Source: Bradyrhizobium sp. Tv2a-2 (GTDB taxonomy: Bacteria > Pseudomonadota > Alphaproteobacteria > Rhizobiales > Xanthobacteraceae). From it: DNA of 64,000 nucleotides. The notes beneath the pieces are model-generated. The model saw nothing but the letters and a program-made list of their open reading frames with translations, did no database searches and had not been told where the DNA came from. The position numbers and the translations under genes were made by a program. The stretch is taken from positions 62,001 through 126,000 of the forward strand of contig NZ_AXAI01000018.1 of the NCBI RefSeq assembly GCF_000472425.1, given 5' to 3'. The number at the start of each line of letters is the position of its first letter. The stretch's first letter is position 1. Shown here piece by piece: positions 8,195 through 17,301 of this stretch.

Positions 8195-9766
8195 TTACTT
8201 TCCAAGCATGTGATAGCTGAGTTCGCCGGGATCGGTGAGGTCGGGCGCCTTCCAGCCGTCAAGGTCGTATTCGGCCATGCACGCCTCGGCGAAGCCCTTG
8301 AAGCGGTCGGCATTTCCCGACGCCTCCGCGCCGAACAGGCAGTAGCGGCGGACCTCCTCGCTCGAGCCGCCGTAGTTGATCTCGTAGAGCTCGTGGCGTC
8401 CGCCGAATTCGCTGCCGAGACAATCCCACAGCAGCTTGAGCAGTTTGACGCGCTCCTTGGCCCCGTAGCCGTTAGAGCCGCGCAAGTATCGGTCGAGATA
8501 GGGGCGGATCTCTCCGCTTTTGAAATCTCTGGCGTGACTGTTGAGGTAGATCAGGCCAGAGGCAACCGTCTGCTCGATCAGGTATTTCACCTTTGTGTAA
8601 GCCATCGTGGCAATGATGTGGTAGGCATTGCCGGGATCGATGCTGGGTAGCACATAGTCACCGATCCACGGTTTGGGATTGCGCACCATCGCATCCGACA
8701 GGCTCCAGAACAGGTTTCGCCAGGCGATGACCTCGCCCACATTCGCCTGGACGCCGCGGTAGTCCTTGGTACCGGCGGCCTCGACTGCCTTCAACAGAAG
8801 CCCGCTGATGAAGTCGAGCTTGACGGCAAGGCGCGTGCAACCGTGCAGCAGGGCACGTGGCAAAAAGCCGGTACGCGGGAAGAAATTGTTCGCCTTCTCG
8901 ATGTCGCGATAGACGAACACGTTCTCCCAGGGCACCAGCACCTTGTCGAGGATGAATACGGCATCATTTTCGTCTAGCCGGCTCGAGATCGGATAGTCGA
9001 ACGGACTCCCCATCACGCTCGCTGTCATCTCGTAGGAGGTGCGGCAGATCAGCTTCACGCCGGGCGCATTGGTCGGCACCACGAACACGACTGCGAAGCT
9101 CTTGTCCTGGAGCGGAAGCAGGCCGTGATGGGCGACGAAAGTGTAGTTGGTCAGCACCGATCCGGTCGCGACGACCTTGGCACCTGATACGATGAGGCCG
9201 GCATCGGTCTCCTTCTCGACATGGCAGCAGATATCGGCGACTTCGTTCGGCGGACGGTCGCGATCGACAGGCGGATGGATGATGGCGTGGCCGACGAAGG
9301 GGACCCGCTCCTGGCTGAACTTGTACCAGCGCCTGGCGTTGTCCTGGTAAGGTGCATAGAAGTCCGCGTTCGCTCCCAGCGCCGCGAGGAATGCGGCCTT
9401 ATAGTCCGGTGCGCGGCCCATCCAGCCATAGGTGATCCTCGCCCATTCGGCGATCGCGTCGCGACCCGCGATCAGCTCGTCCATGGTCTTTGGCGCCTTG
9501 AAGAAGGCGTGAGTCATGCCGCCATTGCCGGCCTCGATCGGCAGCAGGAGCTTGCCCTTGCGCTTGTCATCATGCAGCGCGTCGTAGAGGCGGGCGACCA
9601 TGCGCGCGGTGTTGCGGAAGGCCGGATGTCGGGTGACGTCCTTGACCCGCTCGCCATAGATGTAAACGGCGCGATCGTCGCGCAACGAATCCAGGTATTC
9701 CGCCCCGGTTTGCGGGTGCGAGACTTCGGAATTACCGGTGCGCTCCGGCAGAATTGACGATGCCAC
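8195..9766 (-). CDS. 4-hydroxyphenylacetate 3-monooxygenase family oxygenase (HpaB/PvcC-like)
   Basis: This 523-residue protein is the size of flavin-dependent two-component oxygenases. HPQTGAEYLDSLRDDRAVYI is the family N-terminus. ITYGWMGRAPDYKAAFL and AIIHPPVDRDRP carry the Arg, Tyr and His expected at the active site. FADH2 must come from a separate reductase (HpaC type), and none is encoded in the window. The GTG at 9766, preceded by CAGGAAAAC, is preferred; a TTG at 9799 is the alternative. The cupin gene lies just upstream on the same strand, so the two may be one operon. The phenolic substrate is unknown. Confidence 0.9.
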   Translation of the reverse strand: MASSILPERTGNSEVSHPQTGAEYLDSLRDDRAVYIYGERVKDVTRHPAFRNTARMVARLYDALHDDKRKGKLLLPIEAGNGGMTHAFFKAPKTMDELIAGRDAIAEWARITYGWMGRAPDYKAAFLAALGANADFYAPYQDNARRWYKFSQERVPFVGHAIIHPPVDRDRPPNEVADICCHVEKETDAGLIVSGAKVVATGSVLTNYTFVAHHGLLPLQDKSFAVVFVVPTNAPGVKLICRTSYEMTASVMGSPFDYPISSRLDENDAVFILDKVLVPWENVFVYRDIEKANNFFPRTGFLPRALLHGCTRLAVKLDFISGLLLKAVEAAGTKDYRGVQANVGEVIAWRNLFWSLSDAMVRNPKPWIGDYVLPSIDPGNAYHIIATMAYTKVKYLIEQTVASGLIYLNSHARDFKSGEIRPYLDRYLRGSNGYGAKERVKLLKLLWDCLGSEFGGRHELYEINYGGSSEEVRRYCLFGAEASGNADRFKGFAEACMAEYDLDGWKAPDLTDPGELSYHMLGK

Positions 9767-9828
9767 GTTTTCCTGTGCCTTGTGCGGGTCCGCGACCAAT
9801 CAGCCGAGAATGGAGTCAACGCGTCGTG

Positions 9829-10236
9829 CTAGGACGGATCGACGGTCGATTCCCAGAATCCTTCGACATGGAACGCTTCGTTGGCGCCGGGCCAGGGTGG
9901 CATAGTGACGCCGATGGCTTCGGCCGGTTCATCACCATTATTTCTGAACTGAAATTGGGTGCCCGTCGGGATCCTGATCGACACGCCCGGGATGACCTCC
10001 ACGACCTCTTCATGTCGACCATTACGACGCCACATACGACCCTTGCCGCTCAAGAAGAACCAGATCTCCTCGATCGTCTTGTGAGCGACCGCGCGCGAAG
10101 CTTTGCGTGGGCTCGATGCAAAGTGGGCCATGCTGCCTCGGGTCATCTGCAGCAGCAACCGAACGTCGGATCCATCGGGTGCCTTCGCGTCGGGCCGCGT
10201 GCCAAGGCTCTTGGTCCTGAACGTTTCCTGGTTCAT
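9829..10236 (-). CDS. Cupin domain protein
   Basis: This 135-residue protein has a single cupin barrel. Motif 1 appears as KTIEEIWFFLSGKGRMWRR and motif 2 as PGVSIRIPTGTQFQFRNNGD. Motif 1 has Glu where the usual metal ligands His-x-His would be, so metal binding may be altered. The ATG at 10236 has GAGG five bases upstream; another ATG is at 10251. It lies 62 bases upstream of the HpaB-like gene and could modify or bind the same substrate, which is inferred only from position. Confidence 0.82.
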   Translation of the reverse strand: MNQETFRTKSLGTRPDAKAPDGSDVRLLLQMTRGSMAHFASSPRKASRAVAHKTIEEIWFFLSGKGRMWRRNGRHEEVVEVIPGVSIRIPTGTQFQFRNNGDEPAEAIGVTMPPWPGANEAFHVEGFWESTVDPS

Positions 10237-10500
10237 TGCCACCTCATCCATGGTATCGCAGCCCGAGGCGATGATCGCCCGCAGCTATGGCGCGGCACGG
10301 TCGCGCAAGCCAATGAACTCTCAATAAACTTATCGTGGGCGCACGCGCGCTGCACGACATTGGCTGCGGAGAATGTTACGCGTGAAGCCGGCGAGCCAAC
10401 CATCCAGATGCGCCGGCTCGCGGCGGCATCACGAAATAGGGATTCGGATTGCCCGGGCTCAATCGGCGCCTATCTCGGCTAGGTCGGAAGAGGTGGGAAG

Positions 10501-11565
10501 ATGGAAAGTTCCGCGCTTGTGGTTGGGGCGAGCGGCATCGTCGGCAGCAATCTTGGCCGATACCTCCGCGAACGGGGGTGGAAGGTGTACGGGCTGGCAC
10601 GCAGGCCGCCGACCGATATCCCCGGCTTGTTGCCGATCACAGCTGATCTATTGGATGTTGAGCTGCTCCGTTCGTCGCTGCGCGATCTGCGTCCGACCCA
10701 TGTCTTCTTCAGCACTTGGCTGAGGCAGCAGACCGAGGCAGAGAATATCCGTGTCAACTCCGCGATGGTGCGCAATCTGCTGGATGCGTTGTCGCCTGCC
10801 GGCTCGGTCAGACACGTCGCGCTCGTCACCGGCCTGAAGCACTATCTCGGGCCGTTCGAGGCCTATGCCCGAGGCGCAGCGATCGCTACGCCTTTTCGGG
10901 AAGAGCAGCCCCGGCTCGATATCGACAATTTCTATTACGCGCAGGAGGACGAGCTGTTCGCTGGGGCGAAACGCGACGGCTTTTCCTGGAGCGTCCACCG
11001 GCCGCATACGATCATAGGCTTCGCTCTCGGCAATGCCATGAACATGGGTACCACGCTCGCAGCCTATGCCAGCATTTGCCGCGAGACCGGACGCCCGTTT
11101 CTGTTTCCGGGCTCCGCGACCCAGTGGAATGCGCTGACCGATATGACGGACGCCAGACTGCTGGCCAGACATCTGGTATGGGCGGCCACGACGGACGCTG
11201 CCCGTAACCAGCCTTTCAACGTCGTCAATGGCGACGTGTTTCGATGGAAGTGGATGTGGGGGCGCTTGGCTGATTGGTTTGGGCTGCAGCCGGCCGCGTT
11301 TCCGGGCGAGGGCGCTCCGCTTGAGCGGCAGATGAGCGATGCCGGTCCGATTTGGGCCGAGATCGCGCGCAAACATCATCTGGCCGAACCGGACCTCAGC
11401 CGGGTGGCGTCGATGTGGCACACCGACGCGGATCTCGGTCGCCCGATCGAGGTTGTCACCGACATGAGCAAGAGCCGTCGGCTGGGCTTCCTGGATTACC
11501 AGGCGACGGATGAAAGCTTCTTCGACCTGTTCACGACGCTGCGTGGCATGCGAGTCATTCCGTGA
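10501..11565 (+). CDS. PRISE-type atypical SDR (progesterone 5-beta-reductase / iridoid synthase-like)
   Basis: This is a 354-residue NADPH-dependent reductase. ALVVGASGIVGSNLGRYL is the dinucleotide-binding loop, VTGLKHYLGPFEAY carries the catalytic Lys and NFYYAQEDELF the catalytic Tyr of the PRISE family. Enzymes of this family reduce activated C=C bonds such as enones. The ATG at 10501 is preceded by AGAGGTGGGAAG. It diverges from the cupin and HpaB-like genes and precedes cytochrome b561 and acyl-CoA ligase genes on the same strand. The natural substrate in this organism is not known. Confidence 0.88.
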   Translation: MESSALVVGASGIVGSNLGRYLRERGWKVYGLARRPPTDIPGLLPITADLLDVELLRSSLRDLRPTHVFFSTWLRQQTEAENIRVNSAMVRNLLDALSPAGSVRHVALVTGLKHYLGPFEAYARGAAIATPFREEQPRLDIDNFYYAQEDELFAGAKRDGFSWSVHRPHTIIGFALGNAMNMGTTLAAYASICRETGRPFLFPGSATQWNALTDMTDARLLARHLVWAATTDAARNQPFNVVNGDVFRWKWMWGRLADWFGLQPAAFPGEGAPLERQMSDAGPIWAEIARKHHLAEPDLSRVASMWHTDADLGRPIEVVTDMSKSRRLGFLDYQATDESFFDLFTTLRGMRVIP

Positions 11566-11651
11566 GCGAGGCGGCTGGCCCTCGCAGCGTCTCGCGCTCG
11601 GCCGACATATCCGCAGTCTGAAATCGTGGGGGCGGCTTATCTTGGACGACA

Positions 11652-12218
11652 ATGGCCGAAATCCCGAAACTCCATCAGGAAGGCTACGACAGGCTGACGA
11701 TTGGATTGCATTGGGCGACGGCAGTTATGGTTGCAATCCAGTTTGTCATTGGCAAGACCGCGCCTCTTCTGCCTCGCGGTGCGTTGCGCGTCGATATCTG
11801 GTCCATACACGTGGTGCAGGGTTTTGTCCTTTCCGCGGTGGTGCTGGCCGGCGTGTTCTGGAGGAGGATGCATCGTAGAACCGCTCCAACGGAGCGCGGG
11901 GTCTTCCGAGCACTGGCGACCGCAACGCATCACATGTTGGAGGCGCTGCTGATCATGATCGTTGCGCTGGGCATTCTCGACGTGTTCGCACATGCGTTTC
12001 CGCTCTTCAATGTCGTCAGCTTCCCAAGGCTCGGCGACGACCAGTTCATGCGCCATGTCAACGCATGGCACGAAGTGGCCGCGAATATCCTGATCGTGGT
12101 CGCGCTCGGCCATGCCGGTGCGGCTCTGCTTCATCATTACGTGCTCAGAGACAACATCCTCACCAGGATGTGGCCTGGTCCGGGCGAAAGAGAGTCTGGG
12201 CACAATTCCACATCCTGA
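11652..12218 (+). CDS. Cytochrome b561 family membrane protein
   Basis: This 188-residue protein has four predicted membrane spans and histidines placed for two b hemes: IGLHWATAV, IHVVQGFV, THHMLEAL, and WHEVAANILIVVALGHAGAAL. Family members move electrons across the inner membrane. The ATG at 11652 has no strong ribosome site. It lies 86 bases after the PRISE gene and 119 bases before the ligase gene. A C-terminal extension beyond the last span reaches residue 188. Confidence 0.88.
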   Translation: MAEIPKLHQEGYDRLTIGLHWATAVMVAIQFVIGKTAPLLPRGALRVDIWSIHVVQGFVLSAVVLAGVFWRRMHRRTAPTERGVFRALATATHHMLEALLIMIVALGILDVFAHAFPLFNVVSFPRLGDDQFMRHVNAWHEVAANILIVVALGHAGAALLHHYVLRDNILTRMWPGPGERESGHNSTS

Positions 12219-12337
12219 GATGATGTCGGGCGGTATCGCGTGTTCCTTACATCTGCAATCGTTTTGCTCCGGATTTGAAATCGCGCAGTCATGCGACCTG
12301 ATCAGTGTTGGAATCGACCAGTCCATAGGAGATTCCA

Positions 12338-13924
12338 ATGACGACTCTTCCGGTCGAAGTGTTGATGCAGCGCGCGCGATCCCGCGGTGAAAGCACGGCC
12401 TTCATCTTTCAAGACGATGTGTGGACATATCGGCGGCTCGCCGAGGAATCCGAACGTGTCGCGCGCGGCCTTGCGGCCAGCGGCGTCAAGGTGGGCGACC
12501 GCGTCGTGCTGCATATGATGAACCGGCCCGAGATGCTCGTGGCCTACTATGCCTGTTTCTGGCTGGGTGCGATTGCGGCGCCGTTCCGTACCGCGTTCAA
12601 GTTCGCCGAGCTCCTGCCCATGCTTCAGCGGCTCCAGCCTGCGCTCTATATTGGCGAGACCTTGCTCTATCCCAATGTTGCCGCGGTCGACACCACGCTC
12701 CTTCCTCGAGAGAAGCGCATCGTCCTCGATGAAAACGGTGGTACGTACGGTGTGCGATCGTGGGAAGCGCTGAAACAGTCCGCACATGGGGATTTGCCGA
12801 TCCCTGCGTCAAATGAGCCCGCAGTGCTGATCAATACCTCCGGCAGTACTGGCCAGCCGAAATTCGTCATGCATACGCAGGATACGCTTGCGGCAATGTC
12901 GGGCATCCTCGGCGGGAGTTTCGGCTTTTCAGCGGATGACGTCATCGCTTCGCCATTGCAGTTGGCACATGGCAGTGGCCTTTATCTGTCGCTGAGCTAC
13001 GTGCAGACCGGGGCCCCCTTCATCATGCTCCAGACCGCGGACCCCGATATTGTGCTTGATGGTATCGAGCGCCACCGCTGCACTTGGCTGGTCGGTTTTC
13101 CTTATCAATACGCGGGATTGCTTGAGGCACAGCAGGCAAGGCCGCGCGACGTGTCGTCGCTGCGACTTTGTCTGACCGGAGCTGACGTCTGTCCGGTCGA
13201 TCTGCAGAAGCGGGTCACGGTGGCCTTGGGCGCGCCGCTTCGCAACGTTTGGGCGGCAACCGAGGTCGCAGGCCAGCTGGCCTTCGGACTGCAACCCGGA
13301 CCCGTGGCTCGCGTTGCCAAGGACGCGCAAATTCGGCTGGTGGACGGGAATGGTGACGATGTTGCGGATGGCGAGATGGGTGAGCTCCTGATCCGCGGCG
13401 AGAATGTTTTCATCGGCTACTGGAACGATCCGGCGGCGACAGCGCAAAGCCTGAAGAACGGTTGGTACTGCACCGGCGACCTGATGCGGCGCGGGGAGGG
13501 AGATGAACTGTGGTTCGTGTCGCGCAAGAAGGACATCATCATTCGCGGCGGGACCAATATCTCGCCCACCGAAATCGAGGATGCCGTGGTTGCCAGCCAT
13601 CCGGCGGTCGAGGCGGCGGGCGTGGTTGGCAAGCCTGATCCGGTGCTCGGCCAGCGCGTGTTCGCCTTTGTCAAGCTGACGGCTGGCGCGAAGAAAAGCG
13701 TCGTCGCCGAGATTCTTCAGAACGTCGCCGGACGCCTTGCAGCCTTCAAGGTGCCCGAAGGCCTAAGGGTCATCGATGCGTTGCCGCGCAACGCGATGGG
13801 CAAGGTCGATCGCAGGGCATTGGAGAGAATGATTGCCGAGGACGACGGCGCTGGCTCTCCGTCTGAAGCCGCGCCCTCGCGCGCGGGCGGCGAACGCCGC
13901 GCGCGCCGGGTCGCGAGGCGGTAA
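12338..13924 (+). CDS. Class I adenylate-forming acyl-CoA ligase
   Basis: This 528-residue enzyme of the ANL superfamily activates a carboxylic acid as the acyl-AMP and then as the CoA thioester. Motifs are the P-loop INTSGSTGQPKF near residue 165, WAATEV, WYCTGDLMRR near residue 370, and the hinge and Lys motif RNAMGKVDRRAL near residue 490. The ATG at 12338 follows GGAGATTCCA. The last 30 residues (Ser-, Ala- and Arg-rich) are not typical of the family and read towards the junction region at about 13.9-14.05 kb. The acid substrate is unknown; an aromatic acid is plausible from the HpaB neighbour. Confidence 0.92.
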   Translation: MTTLPVEVLMQRARSRGESTAFIFQDDVWTYRRLAEESERVARGLAASGVKVGDRVVLHMMNRPEMLVAYYACFWLGAIAAPFRTAFKFAELLPMLQRLQPALYIGETLLYPNVAAVDTTLLPREKRIVLDENGGTYGVRSWEALKQSAHGDLPIPASNEPAVLINTSGSTGQPKFVMHTQDTLAAMSGILGGSFGFSADDVIASPLQLAHGSGLYLSLSYVQTGAPFIMLQTADPDIVLDGIERHRCTWLVGFPYQYAGLLEAQQARPRDVSSLRLCLTGADVCPVDLQKRVTVALGAPLRNVWAATEVAGQLAFGLQPGPVARVAKDAQIRLVDGNGDDVADGEMGELLIRGENVFIGYWNDPAATAQSLKNGWYCTGDLMRRGEGDELWFVSRKKDIIIRGGTNISPTEIEDAVVASHPAVEAAGVVGKPDPVLGQRVFAFVKLTAGAKKSVVAEILQNVAGRLAAFKVPEGLRVIDALPRNAMGKVDRRALERMIAEDDGAGSPSEAAPSRAGGERRARRVARR

Positions 13925-14000
13925 CTCCGCAGGAGAGACGTCATTCCGGGGCACGCAGAAAGCGCGAACCCGGAAATCTCGTGCCGCGACCGCCAGACAC

Positions 14001-14039
14001 TCACGACTGCGTCTGGCTCTGCCACTGTCCCGGCCGTCC
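14001..14039 (-). pseudogene. Relic of the transglutaminase 3' end (12 codons plus stop)
   Basis: Read on the minus strand this segment encodes GRPGQWQSQTQS followed by TGA, exactly the last 12 residues and stop of the transglutaminase gene that ends at 19250. The nucleotides differ at a few places that keep the amino acids (AGC for TCG, CAG for CAA), so this is an independently diverged coding relic and not a recent copy. Sequence upstream of the Gly codon is unrelated. It forms a direct repeat with 19250-19288, bracketing about 5.2 kb. A half-palindromic repeat (ATTCCGGGGCACG...GCGAACCCGGAA, about 13941-13976) lies beside it. Confidence 0.75.
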
Positions 14040-14085
14040 GCGAATGCGCCGGGCGGAGGCCAAACCACGGCGTGGCGCGGGCAAG

Positions 14086-15789
14086 CTACTTCAATAAACC
14101 CAGATCTTTATAGACTTGGCTCGCAGCCGGATGGAGCGGCACGGGAAAATTGCTGCCGGTCATCTCTTCGACGGTTAAGCCCGCGAGTGCCGGATGCCTG
14201 GTCTTCAAGTCGTTGCTCCGCGCAATGAGTGCCTGAGCGAACGCGGCGACGGCCTTTGCATTCTCGTTCGCCGAGGTCATCACGACGGCGTCGGTACCAA
14301 TCGTTGGCGTGTCGGCGGCTAGCCCATAGAGTTTCCCTGGTATCGATGCCTTTATGAGGTAGGGAGCGCCCGAAACGAGAGCATCGATCTCGGGCCCGCT
14401 CACCTCAACAAAACTCGTCGCACATGCGGCGAACTGCCTCCCCACCGTTGCGGAGGGATGGCCAATGACCCATAAATTCGCGTCGATCTCGCCGGTACAA
14501 AGGGCGTGCGACGCCGCATCGGCGGGCAAGTCGCTGATTTGCGCCTTCTGCCTATCCGTCCAACCAAGCGCTGCTTCGATGGTGCCCCAGGTCGCGAATG
14601 CGCCGCCGCCGACGCGACCAACATTGATGCGCCGGCCTACGAGGTCGCCGATCCCGCGAATACCGGAATCCGCTCGCACCAGGATGGTGACCAGTTCGGG
14701 GTAGAGGACCATCACCGAACGCAGTTGATCGAACGGCTTGTCGGTGTAGGCTCCCTCCCCATTGTAGGCGGCATAGGCGACGTCCGACTGGATGATGCCG
14801 AATTCAAGGTCTCCGCTACGAATTGCCTCCAGGTTGTAAACAGAGCCTGGAGTTCCCTCGGCCGAACAGCGCACGCCATATTTATTCGTGTCCCGGTCGA
14901 TAATCTCACAGATGGCCTCGCCGACGGGATAGTAGACGCCATTCAATTCTCCGGTGCCGAGCGACACGGTTGTCGCCTTGGTGGCGACGTCCTCCCATTT
15001 CATTTCCAGATCGTAGACCGATTGAAACGCATCGGGACCAACGCTGACCGCGCCCTGCAGCGGATGATCCATCGCATAGATGAGGAACATCATGACACCG
15101 AGAAAAATTGCGGTAATGCCGCCGAAAAGGATCTGTGGCAGCAGATCCATATGAAGCATCCACAGAAACACGATCGTGACCAGGGCGCCGATCAGGAGGA
15201 CATACCAAAGGACATCCGGAATTGATGAGAATACCGCGCCTTCCCGCTGCTCCCGGGCAACATTCATGGTGTTGAAATAGCGCAGCATCTCGCGATGAAT
15301 CTCTGCTTGAGACGCAGTTTTCGGTTCGAACGCGAACAGCTTCTGTCGGATCGCCTGCAATCGATGATCGCCGCCGACGAGGACGCGCACCTGGCGGTGC
15401 GCCGGCCAGTCCTTCTCGATGACATAGTGGGTATAGTCACGCAGTTGCGCGCGCAGTTCGCTTCGCAGCGGTTCCGGGTACGCATCGGTGCTGCGGTACA
15501 TTGTCGCCAGACTCGAGGCTTCCATGGAGATGTGATCCTGCAGGTCTTTCGTGATCTGAAAGGTCGCAACGACCAGCAGGCCAAGCAGCACCGCGTAGAT
15601 GACCCCGTAGTTTGCGGCGACGAAAATCACCACATCGTTGGCCTGCCTTTTGCCATGAACCGCCTTGCGCATATGAGGATGAATAAGCGCAATGCCGACA
15701 AGGGTGATCACAAAAAAGAGCCCGCAAAAGACGAGAGCGAGCTCAGCGGCTGTCAGGCTGTTCAACCAAGCGAGAAGCCATCGCCTCAT
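14086..15789 (-). CDS. DUF4239 membrane domain fused to a TAXI-type TRAP solute-binding domain
   Basis: This is a 567-residue protein. Residues 1-250 hold two N-terminal membrane spans (TAAELALVFCGLFFVITLVG and the YGVIYAVLLGLLVVATFQIT region), a soluble stretch, and two more spans near 190-240, as in bestrophin-like DUF4239 proteins. From about residue 265 a TAXI solute-binding domain follows: SLGTGELNGVYYPVGEAICE, SGDLEFGIIQSDVAYAAYNG and GRRINVGRVGGG. No TRAP permease is encoded nearby. The binding domain is therefore tethered to the membrane on an outward-facing segment, perhaps as a ligand-gated channel or sensor; this is inference. Confidence 0.85.
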   Translation of the reverse strand: MRRWLLAWLNSLTAAELALVFCGLFFVITLVGIALIHPHMRKAVHGKRQANDVVIFVAANYGVIYAVLLGLLVVATFQITKDLQDHISMEASSLATMYRSTDAYPEPLRSELRAQLRDYTHYVIEKDWPAHRQVRVLVGGDHRLQAIRQKLFAFEPKTASQAEIHREMLRYFNTMNVAREQREGAVFSSIPDVLWYVLLIGALVTIVFLWMLHMDLLPQILFGGITAIFLGVMMFLIYAMDHPLQGAVSVGPDAFQSVYDLEMKWEDVATKATTVSLGTGELNGVYYPVGEAICEIIDRDTNKYGVRCSAEGTPGSVYNLEAIRSGDLEFGIIQSDVAYAAYNGEGAYTDKPFDQLRSVMVLYPELVTILVRADSGIRGIGDLVGRRINVGRVGGGAFATWGTIEAALGWTDRQKAQISDLPADAASHALCTGEIDANLWVIGHPSATVGRQFAACATSFVEVSGPEIDALVSGAPYLIKASIPGKLYGLAADTPTIGTDAVVMTSANENAKAVAAFAQALIARSNDLKTRHPALAGLTVEEMTGSNFPVPLHPAASQVYKDLGLLK

Positions 15790-16190
15790 GGTTCGGCCTC
15801 ACGGTTATTCGCGCGACATTGTCGCGGGCGCGTGCGCTTGTCGCCGCTCTACGCGGGCTCGATAACTGCCGGCCGCCGGGCTGGGGCTTGAAATGCACCC
15901 GTCGCGCTTGATCTGAACCGCCACCAGACTCAGGCCCAACGTCCATCATACGCCGGTCGGATGCCGGGAGCGACATTCGCGTCGCTTTCTCGTGACGGCG
16001 CAACCTCTACGACAGGTCAGTATTGGTGTCCTTTTGACGGCCACCGAGAGCAGTGTCAGCTTTGCCTTTCTTCTGCATAATGAAAGATCAGATGCCGTTC
16101 GTGTCTTCAAGCATTGGCGGCGGCATCCACCATAATCATCGTTCGGCGCCCGGCCCACGCAAGTGTTGGCTGACAACAGTAGGTGGCATC

Positions 16191-16496
16191 ATGACAACAG
16201 CGAAGCAGAACCTGCAGTCCCTGCGCGAGGAGTTCGGCGCGCTCACGGCAGAGGTGACAAGGCTGATGGAAACGTCGGATCAGTACGGATCTGATGAATT
16301 GAAGAGCCGACTCGGCCAGATTCGTACGAAATTCGAGAGCGCAGTTTCTGACGCCAGCGGTAGCCATGACGCCATCCATGAATTCAGCGAGAATATCGCC
16401 GATGCCGTCGAGCATTCGCTGCGCGAGCGACCAATTGCGACGCTTGCGCTTGCCGTTGGGCTTGGCTTCCTTGTTGGCGCTGCCTTGCACAGATAG
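16191..16496 (+). CDS. DUF883 / ElaB-YqjD-like membrane-anchored protein
   Basis: This 101-residue protein is mostly helical, with a soluble coiled part (LQSLREEFGALTAEVTRLME) and one C-terminal membrane span (IATLALAVGLGFLVGAAL). This matches the ElaB/YqjD family, small inner-membrane proteins some of which bind ribosomes in stationary phase. The ATG at 16191 follows AGGTGGCATC. The holin-like gene follows 8 bases later, so the two are probably one transcript. The roughly 400 bases upstream (15790-16190) hold no gene that I can support. Confidence 0.85.
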   Translation: MTTAKQNLQSLREEFGALTAEVTRLMETSDQYGSDELKSRLGQIRTKFESAVSDASGSHDAIHEFSENIADAVEHSLRERPIATLALAVGLGFLVGAALHR

Positions 16497-16504
16497 CTGT
16501 CGGA

Positions 16505-16951
16505 ATGATCAAAATGCCGAGTATATTGACAGGAAGGCTCGATCGCACCTTCAAACACTTCATGTGGGAAGCGATTGCGGGTGTCGCGGGCGCCATAGCG
16601 TTGTTCTTCTTCAATTTGGCCGCATATGCGCTGATCAGTGAGAGGTACAACGCGATTGTCGCCTCGCTGGTTCTTGGCGGCGCCTATCTGGTCGTGGCGC
16701 TGGCGGCACTGATCTGGTTACGGCTCTTGCGACGAAAAGAAGCAGAGCAGGATGCTAGAGCAGGTGCCACAAGTGCTGCGCAATTGCTGCAGGATCCGAT
16801 GATTGTCTCCACTGGTCTTGAGATCCTGAGAACGCTTGGTTCCCGTAAAGCAGCGCCCCTCGCGCTGTTGTTGGCAGGTGGCTTGATTGCCGTGTCCAAA
16901 TTCTCTCAATCATCGAAGTCGTCTCGATCAGGTTCCAGAGCCCGCAGCTAA
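16505..16951 (+). CDS. Small two-span membrane protein, phage-holin / YqjE-like
   Basis: This 148-residue protein has two hydrophobic spans (AIAGVAGAIALFFFNLAAYA and VASLVLGGAYLVVALAALIW). A basic, charged helix follows, then another hydrophobic segment near residue 125, and a Ser/Arg-rich tail. YqjE-like proteins often accompany ElaB/YqjD genes, and the same pairing is seen here. The ATG at 16505 is 8 bases after the previous stop. Its function is not known; envelope stress is a guess from the family. Confidence 0.78.
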   Translation: MIKMPSILTGRLDRTFKHFMWEAIAGVAGAIALFFFNLAAYALISERYNAIVASLVLGGAYLVVALAALIWLRLLRRKEAEQDARAGATSAAQLLQDPMIVSTGLEILRTLGSRKAAPLALLLAGGLIAVSKFSQSSKSSRSGSRARS

Positions 16952-17301
16952 CGCGCGTCGATCGTGGGCGCGTTGCGGACATCATTGGCGTCAACGGTCG
17001 CGGCTGCGTCTTTGTCTGATCGGTCCAGCGAGGAAGAATTTGCAATGATTCCATGGCGGCGCAGGTTGACCAGCAGCAGACTGTTCCGTTAGCATCGAAG
17101 CGTTATTGGTGCGCGGCATCGGGAAAAGCCGCGGAAATAGGTCGAGGCGTTTGCGGCGCTCGCGACTGAAAATAAAAGACACCGCGAACCTGCCCGACAA
17201 GACGCGTGATGACGGCACAGAGCCGTGCCGGAGGACTGCGATGCGGTTCCGAAGCAGCTTGTGCTCGGCAGTTGACCGCATCATTCGTTGGAGGATCGGT
17301 C

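Noticed and set aside
15790..16190. The 400-base gap before the DUF883 gene as a small gene or RNA
   Set aside because: Frames are short and without start signals, and no strong hairpin is seen.
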